NCBI GenBank assembly: GCA_002351925.1
Contig: DEHM01000020.1
Coordinates: 101,476 to 127,355, forward strand
Reading direction: 5' to 3'
From: Bacteroidales bacterium UBA2800
Lineage (GTDB): Bacteria > Bacteroidota > Bacteroidia > Bacteroidales > Paludibacteraceae
Length of the DNA stretch: 25,880 bases
Both the position numbers and the translations under genes were made by a program. This document shows positions 22,860 through 25,880 of this stretch, piece after piece. Below the pieces are notes generated by a model. It was given only the letters and a program-made list of their open reading frames with translations. It made no database searches and was not told the origin of the DNA. Numbering within the stretch: position 1 is the stretch's first letter; every line of letters begins with the position of its first letter.

Positions 22860-22894
22860 CAGCGAAATTTACAATTTTAACCTAATCAGTAGTG

Positions 22895-23284
22895 ATGGAA
22901 AATCGGAAGTTTGAAGAGAGACGTGAGCCGGAAATCGTGTACAGCCGTTCGGTGAAGGCGGGTAAGCGCATCTATTATCTGGACGTACGCAAGGCGCGCA
23001 ACGAGGATCTGTATCTGTGTATTACGGAGAGCAAGAAGCGCCAGGCCGGTGAGGAAGAGACGCCGCAGTTCGAGAAGCACAAACTGTTCCTCTATAAGGA
23101 AGATTTTGCGCGCTTCAGCGAAGGGCTGCAGGATGTGATTGACTACGTCAAACAGCAGTTCGGCGAGATAGAGGAGCGTCCGGAGTGGAAGCCCGAAGAG
23201 AAGACGGAAGAGGCTGCTCAAGAAGCCGCTTCGGAGGCGGCAGAAGAGCCCAAAAAGAAAGGCCTCTTCGGCCTGTTCAAATAA
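22895..23284 (+). CDS. DUF3276 Pur-alpha-like nucleic-acid-binding protein
   Basis: The 129-aa protein belongs to the DUF3276/PUR family, small bacterial relatives of eukaryotic Pur-alpha; the Borrelia homologue BpuR binds DNA and RNA. The PUR repeat is EIVYSRSVKAGKRIYYLDVRKARNEDLYLCITESKK, followed by KLFLYKEDFARFSEGLQDVIDYVKQQF. The tail is glutamate/alanine rich and ends KKKGLFGLFK. I prefer ATG 22895; a GTG directly before it would add one residue. The gene is convergent with coaBC and the two ends overlap by 8 nt. Its target here is unknown. Confidence 0.9.
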   Translation: MENRKFEERREPEIVYSRSVKAGKRIYYLDVRKARNEDLYLCITESKKRQAGEEETPQFEKHKLFLYKEDFARFSEGLQDVIDYVKQQFGEIEERPEWKPEEKTEEAAQEAASEAAEEPKKKGLFGLFK

Positions 23285-24476
23285 GCGTATCCAGAATACC
23301 GGAAGCTATTTCCGCTTTGCTGGCCAAGGGCAGTGAGGCGGAGCGGCCGTCGGCGGTGAGGACAGTGACGCAGTTGGTGTCGTGTCCGAAGCCGGCACCG
23401 GCCTCGCGGAGGGAGTTCAGCACGATGGCGTCCAGATGTTTGTTCTCCATCTTACGCAGTGCGTTAGCCTCCTCGTGATTGGTCTCCAGGGCAAAGCCGA
23501 TGAGACGCTGGTCAGCTCGTTTGGTCTCACCCATCGAGCGGGCGATATCGGGAGTGATATGGAGCGGGAGCAACAGTTCGGTCTGACCGGGCTGTTTTTT
23601 TATTTTCTGTTCGGCGGCTTCGGGTGCGAAGTCGGCTACGGCGGCGCAAAGGATGGCTGTGTCGTGCGTGGGCCAGGCGTCCATGCAGGCGCGGTGCATC
23701 TCGCGGGCGGTGCCTACGTCGATGCGGTGTATCTCCGGGTTGTGCAGCTGCGCGGTGACAGCACCGGCTATCAGCGTCACTTCCGCGCCGCGTCGTGCAC
23801 ACTCGTGCGCCAGGGCGAAGCCCATCTTGCCGGTCGAGTGGTTGCTGATACAGCGTACGGGGTCGATAGGCTCGGTAGTGCCGCCGGCGGTGATGAGCAC
23901 CCGTCGGCCGCTCATGGTCTTCGTGGTTAGCGCTGCGGCTACGGCCTCCTGCAGGATATCTGCCTCCGGCATCCGCCCTTTGCCTACCACGCCGCAGGCC
24001 AGTTCGCCTTCGGCGGGCTCCAGTACGCGGATGTTCGGCCAGCGGCGTAGCTCTGCTACGGCTTTCTGCGTAGCGGGGTTCTCCCACATCTTGTCGTTCA
24101 TCGCAGGCGCGACAACAATAGGTTTGCGCGCAGCGCACGAGGCGAAGGTGGTCGTCAGTGCATCGTCGGCGATGCCGGCAGCCATCTTACCCAGCACATT
24201 GGCCGTGGCGGGTGCGACGATCATCGCGTCGCACCAGTCGGGTAGGGAGATATGTTCGGTGGCGTGCTCGTTGATGGCGGCGAAGACGTCGCTGTAGACG
24301 CGTGCGCCCGAGACGGTCTGGAGCGTCAGCTCGGTAACAAACTCCAACGCGTGACGAGTGGTCGTCACGCGTACTTCGGCACCGGCTTTCCGGAGGTTAC
24401 GAATCAGTTCCGGAATCTTATACGCGGCTATCCCGCCGCTGATACCAACTAATATCTTCTTATTTGAGAGCGTCAT
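23277..24476 (-). CDS. coaBC: Bifunctional phosphopantothenoylcysteine decarboxylase / phosphopantothenate-cysteine ligase
   Basis: CoaBC performs two consecutive steps of coenzyme A synthesis: ligation of cysteine to phosphopantothenate, then FMN-dependent decarboxylation. The protein has 399 aa. The CoaC half has ILVGISGGIAAYKIPEL, the catalytic histidine in TEHISLPDW, APATANVLGKMAAGIADD, APAMNDKMWENP and the cysteine in GELACGVVGKGRM. The CoaB half has VLITAGGTTEPIDPVRCISNHSTGKMG, CAAVADF and KIKKQ. I prefer ATG 24476 (MTLSNKK), which overlaps the rpoZ end by 17 nt; ATG 24488 is possible. The gene order bamD-rpoZ-coaBC is typical. recN, which I would expect next, is absent. Confidence 0.97.
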   Translation of the reverse strand: MTLSNKKILVGISGGIAAYKIPELIRNLRKAGAEVRVTTTRHALEFVTELTLQTVSGARVYSDVFAAINEHATEHISLPDWCDAMIVAPATANVLGKMAAGIADDALTTTFASCAARKPIVVAPAMNDKMWENPATQKAVAELRRWPNIRVLEPAEGELACGVVGKGRMPEADILQEAVAAALTTKTMSGRRVLITAGGTTEPIDPVRCISNHSTGKMGFALAHECARRGAEVTLIAGAVTAQLHNPEIHRIDVGTAREMHRACMDAWPTHDTAILCAAVADFAPEAAEQKIKKQPGQTELLLPLHITPDIARSMGETKRADQRLIGFALETNHEEANALRKMENKHLDAIVLNSLREAGAGFGHDTNCVTVLTADGRSASLPLASKAEIASGILDTLI

Positions 24477-24792
24477 CGCGGTTGCCAAGGCGATATACCA
24501 GGTCGCCGTCGATGAACTCCTGAGTAGCCATCAGCGTCGGCTTAGGCAGACGCTCGTACTGACGGCTGATCTCGATCTGCTCTTTGTTCTCAAACGTCTC
24601 GTCCAGGTTGTCCTGCGGAATCGAGAAATCCTGCAGTTTGGCGTCCAGCTCTTTCTTGATGCCGGTGCTGATCTGGTTAGCACGTTTGGCGATGATTGCT
24701 ACGGTCTCATACACGTTGCCTACCGGCTCTATCAGCTGGTTGACGTCACGTGTCACCGTGTTCTTGGGGGCTTTAGAATTCTTGTAATCCAT
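24460..24792 (-). CDS. rpoZ: DNA-directed RNA polymerase omega subunit, Bacteroidota type
   Basis: The 110-aa protein matches the Bacteroidota omega family (Rpb6-like), which helps assemble RNA polymerase by holding the beta' subunit. Conserved parts are APKNTVTRDVNQL, GNVYETVAIIAKRANQIS, ENKEQIEISRQYERLPKPTLMATQEF. It is longer than E. coli omega and lacks its sequence, so annotation pipelines often leave it as hypothetical. It lies between bamD and coaBC. A 141-nt spacer before it may hold a structured leader RNA (24798-24916). Confidence 0.85.
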   Translation of the reverse strand: MDYKNSKAPKNTVTRDVNQLIEPVGNVYETVAIIAKRANQISTGIKKELDAKLQDFSIPQDNLDETFENKEQIEISRQYERLPKPTLMATQEFIDGDLVYRLGNRDDALK

Positions 24793-24797
24793 GTCGC

Positions 24798-24916
24798 GCT
24801 GGCTATCCTCGGACGCGGACTGACCTAAAGGTCATTAAGTCCTCGGCTGCCCTCGCTCTTCGGTCCGCAAACACTACGTTAGTTTACGTCCCGAGGGAAG
24901 GCCTCTCCTAACCAGC
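24798..24916 (-). ncRNA. Candidate structured leader RNA upstream of rpoZ
   Basis: On the minus strand the segment closes with an 8-bp stem, GCUGGUUA (24916-24909) with UAGCCAGC (24805-24798). Inside, CCCUCG (24897-24892) pairs with CGAGGG (24855-24850). Within that arm CGUAAAC (24888-24882) pairs with GUUUGCG (24872-24866). A second arm has GGAC, a UUAA bulge and UGACC-UUUA-GGUCA, then GUCC (24842-24817). One pair in the closing stem and one in the inner arm are G-U on the minus strand but C-A on the plus strand, so the fold favours the minus transcript. The end is 5 nt from the rpoZ ATG. I do not recognise the family; pairing was done by eye. Confidence 0.45.
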
Positions 24917-24933
24917 AAGGAGGTTTTTAATTA

Positions 24934-25740
24934 TTATTCGTGTAGCATTTTTCCTATCTGTGCCGACATCTTGTCCGCCTCTTTGCGGTGCTTCGAGTTC
25001 GGATATTCGGTGATGAAGTTGTAGTATTCGTCTACGGCAGCGCGTGCGCGCTCCAGTTTGGCTTCCTCTATCGAGTGGATAGCCTGTTGGTATTTCGACT
25101 GGTAGATGAGCCAGCTGAACTCCTCCTGATACTTATTGCTGGGGAAGTTTTTCAGCGCGTTGCGCGCTACTATCTCGCAGCTCAGGTAGTTATTGCCCAG
25201 GTAGGACCCCAGGTTGTAGTATAGTTTGGCCGACAGCAGCTCTTTCTGCGCCAGCTTGTCGTACAGCTCCTGCATCTCGCGGTAAGCTTGTTCGGCATAG
25301 GGACTCTCCGGATAGAGTTCTACGAAGAGGGTGAAGGCGTCTATCGCCTGCTGGGTGATCTCCTGGTCGAGCCGTGCGTCCGGCGAGTCGAGATACAGGC
25401 AGTGCCCCACCTGGAAATAGGCCTCCGTGGCGTACTTACCCTTTGGGTAGTTACGCGTGTAAGCCTGGTAGTAGTCGGCTGCAGAGGCATAGTTTTTCTG
25501 CCCCGCGTAGCAACGTCCCAGGTAGGCCAGTATGTCCTCTGCACGCTCCGTGCCGCGGTAGTAACCCGACACGTCGTCCAGCAGCGTCTGCGCCTTTATA
25601 TACTGGTGGTCGTTGAAGTAGAGCAAGGCCGCCTGGTATTTCTCCTCGGGGTCATGCGACTTCAGCAAGCGCTGGTAGTCCCCGCAGCTGCCCATCATCA
25701 CCGCCACCAAGAGCAATATAAAAAGTCCCTTTTTCTGCAT
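24934..25740 (-). CDS. bamD: Outer membrane assembly lipoprotein BamD
   Basis: BamD is the essential lipoprotein partner of BamA in inserting outer-membrane beta-barrels. The protein has 268 aa from ATG 25740 (MQKKG). It has a lipoprotein signal peptide with lipobox-like MMGSC, then CGDYQRLLKSHDPEEKYQAALLYFN and five TPR-like helical pairs, for example YYRGTERAEDILAYLGRCYAGQKNYASAADYYQAYTRNYP and DAFTLFVELYPESPYAEQAY. A longer start (MCPILIR) would place seven residues before the signal peptide and overlap the -7 box. It is first in the bamD-rpoZ-coaBC unit. Confidence 0.95.
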   Translation of the reverse strand: MQKKGLFILLLVAVMMGSCGDYQRLLKSHDPEEKYQAALLYFNDHQYIKAQTLLDDVSGYYRGTERAEDILAYLGRCYAGQKNYASAADYYQAYTRNYPKGKYATEAYFQVGHCLYLDSPDARLDQEITQQAIDAFTLFVELYPESPYAEQAYREMQELYDKLAQKELLSAKLYYNLGSYLGNNYLSCEIVARNALKNFPSNKYQEEFSWLIYQSKYQQAIHSIEEAKLERARAAVDEYYNFITEYPNSKHRKEADKMSAQIGKMLHE

Positions 25741-25758
25741 TCTAATCAAAATCGGGCA

Positions 25759-25790
25759 CAAAAGTACTGCTTTTTTTTGACATGTGCAAA
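25759..25790 (-). promoter_or_regulatory. bamD promoter
   Basis: On the minus strand, TTTG (25790-25787) is followed by the 20-nt spacer CACATGTCAAAAAAAAGCAG and TACTTTTG (25766-25759). The ATG at 25740 is 18 nt downstream of the -7 box, so the 5' leader is very short. Confidence 0.8.
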
Positions 25791-25880
25791 TTTTTCCTCA
25801 CATTTTTTTTGTAGACCGGTGTTGAGTGCTCCCGTTCTACTTCCGTCGAGGTCTCGTAAAAGGTCCGTTGAAGGTCCGTT
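25791..25880. other. Non-coding right end with a small direct repeat
   Basis: No gene is visible. AAGGTCCGTT occurs twice at the very end (25860-25869 and 25871-25880, with one base between), and the window stops there, so more copies may follow. GTAGA and TCTAC around 25811-25840 could form a weak hairpin. Confidence 0.5.

Noticed and set aside
24904..24926. CTCCT/AGGAG hairpin followed by a T-run on the plus strand, possible terminator
   Set aside because: The stem is only 5 bp, and no plus-strand gene is close upstream that would need it.

Overview
The window looks like chromosome of a Bacteroidales bacterium (phylum Bacteroidota). Three things point there. The promoters are of the Bacteroidota type: a TTG-containing -33 element, 20 nt, then TAnnTTTG, with no clear Shine-Dalgarno sequences. 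Several families are Bacteroidota-specific: the glycine-lipid acyltransferases GlsA/GlsB, DUF4494, DUF4105, DUF3276 Pur-alpha-like protein, long NusB and Bacteroidota-type omega. The gene orders nusB-yajC-ybbR and bamD-rpoZ-coaBC are also typical as I recall them. I cannot name a family or genus.

Layout. 1-421 is non-coding and rich in short tandem repeats and inverted repeats. 422-2154 (+) carries a compact GldA-like ABC ATPase and ruvB. 2158-4720 (-) carries recA followed by a compact flavoprotein that probably starts on a TTG overlapping the recA stop. 4905-7175 (+) is pnp, ended by a strong bidirectional hairpin shared with clpB. 7253-9319 (-) is a ClpB lacking the N-domain. 9476-10399 (+) is a diacylglycerol/lipid kinase. 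10415-22709 (-) is thirteen co-directional genes with gaps of 34 nt or less or overlaps: nusB, yajC, ybbR-like, a DegT/DnrJ aminotransferase, rpoN, PAP2, DUF4105, a phosphatase-fold protein, DUF4494, glsA, glsB, a YggS-HAD fusion and a short-chain dehydrogenase. 22895-23284 (+) is a DUF3276 protein. 23277-25740 (-) is bamD, rpoZ and coaBC.

How the genes fit together. Genome maintenance (ruvB, recA), RNA decay (pnp), transcription (nusB, rpoN, rpoZ) and protein rescue (clpB) are mixed with envelope genes: bamD, yajC, PAP2, DUF4105 as a candidate lipoprotein N-acyltransferase, glsA/glsB for glycine lipids, and the lipid kinase. The long minus-strand unit joins sigma-54 to several acyl-lipid enzymes.

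The most unusual things are not genes. (1) Six promoters share a conserved 20-nt spacer, not only the -33 and -7 boxes. (2) Many unrelated micro-tandem repeats are present: mostly octamers between genes, and heptamers or 16-mers inside genes, where they encode surface-loop segments in frame. (3) A 119-nt segment upstream of rpoZ can fold into a closed multi-branch RNA whose two G-U wobbles both favour the minus strand. (4) Several proteins are unusually compact or rearranged: N-domain-less ClpB, the shrunken flavoprotein, the YggS-HAD fusion, and a phosphatase fold that seems to have lost its metal ligands. I saw no tRNA, rRNA, CRISPR array, insertion sequence or prophage gene.
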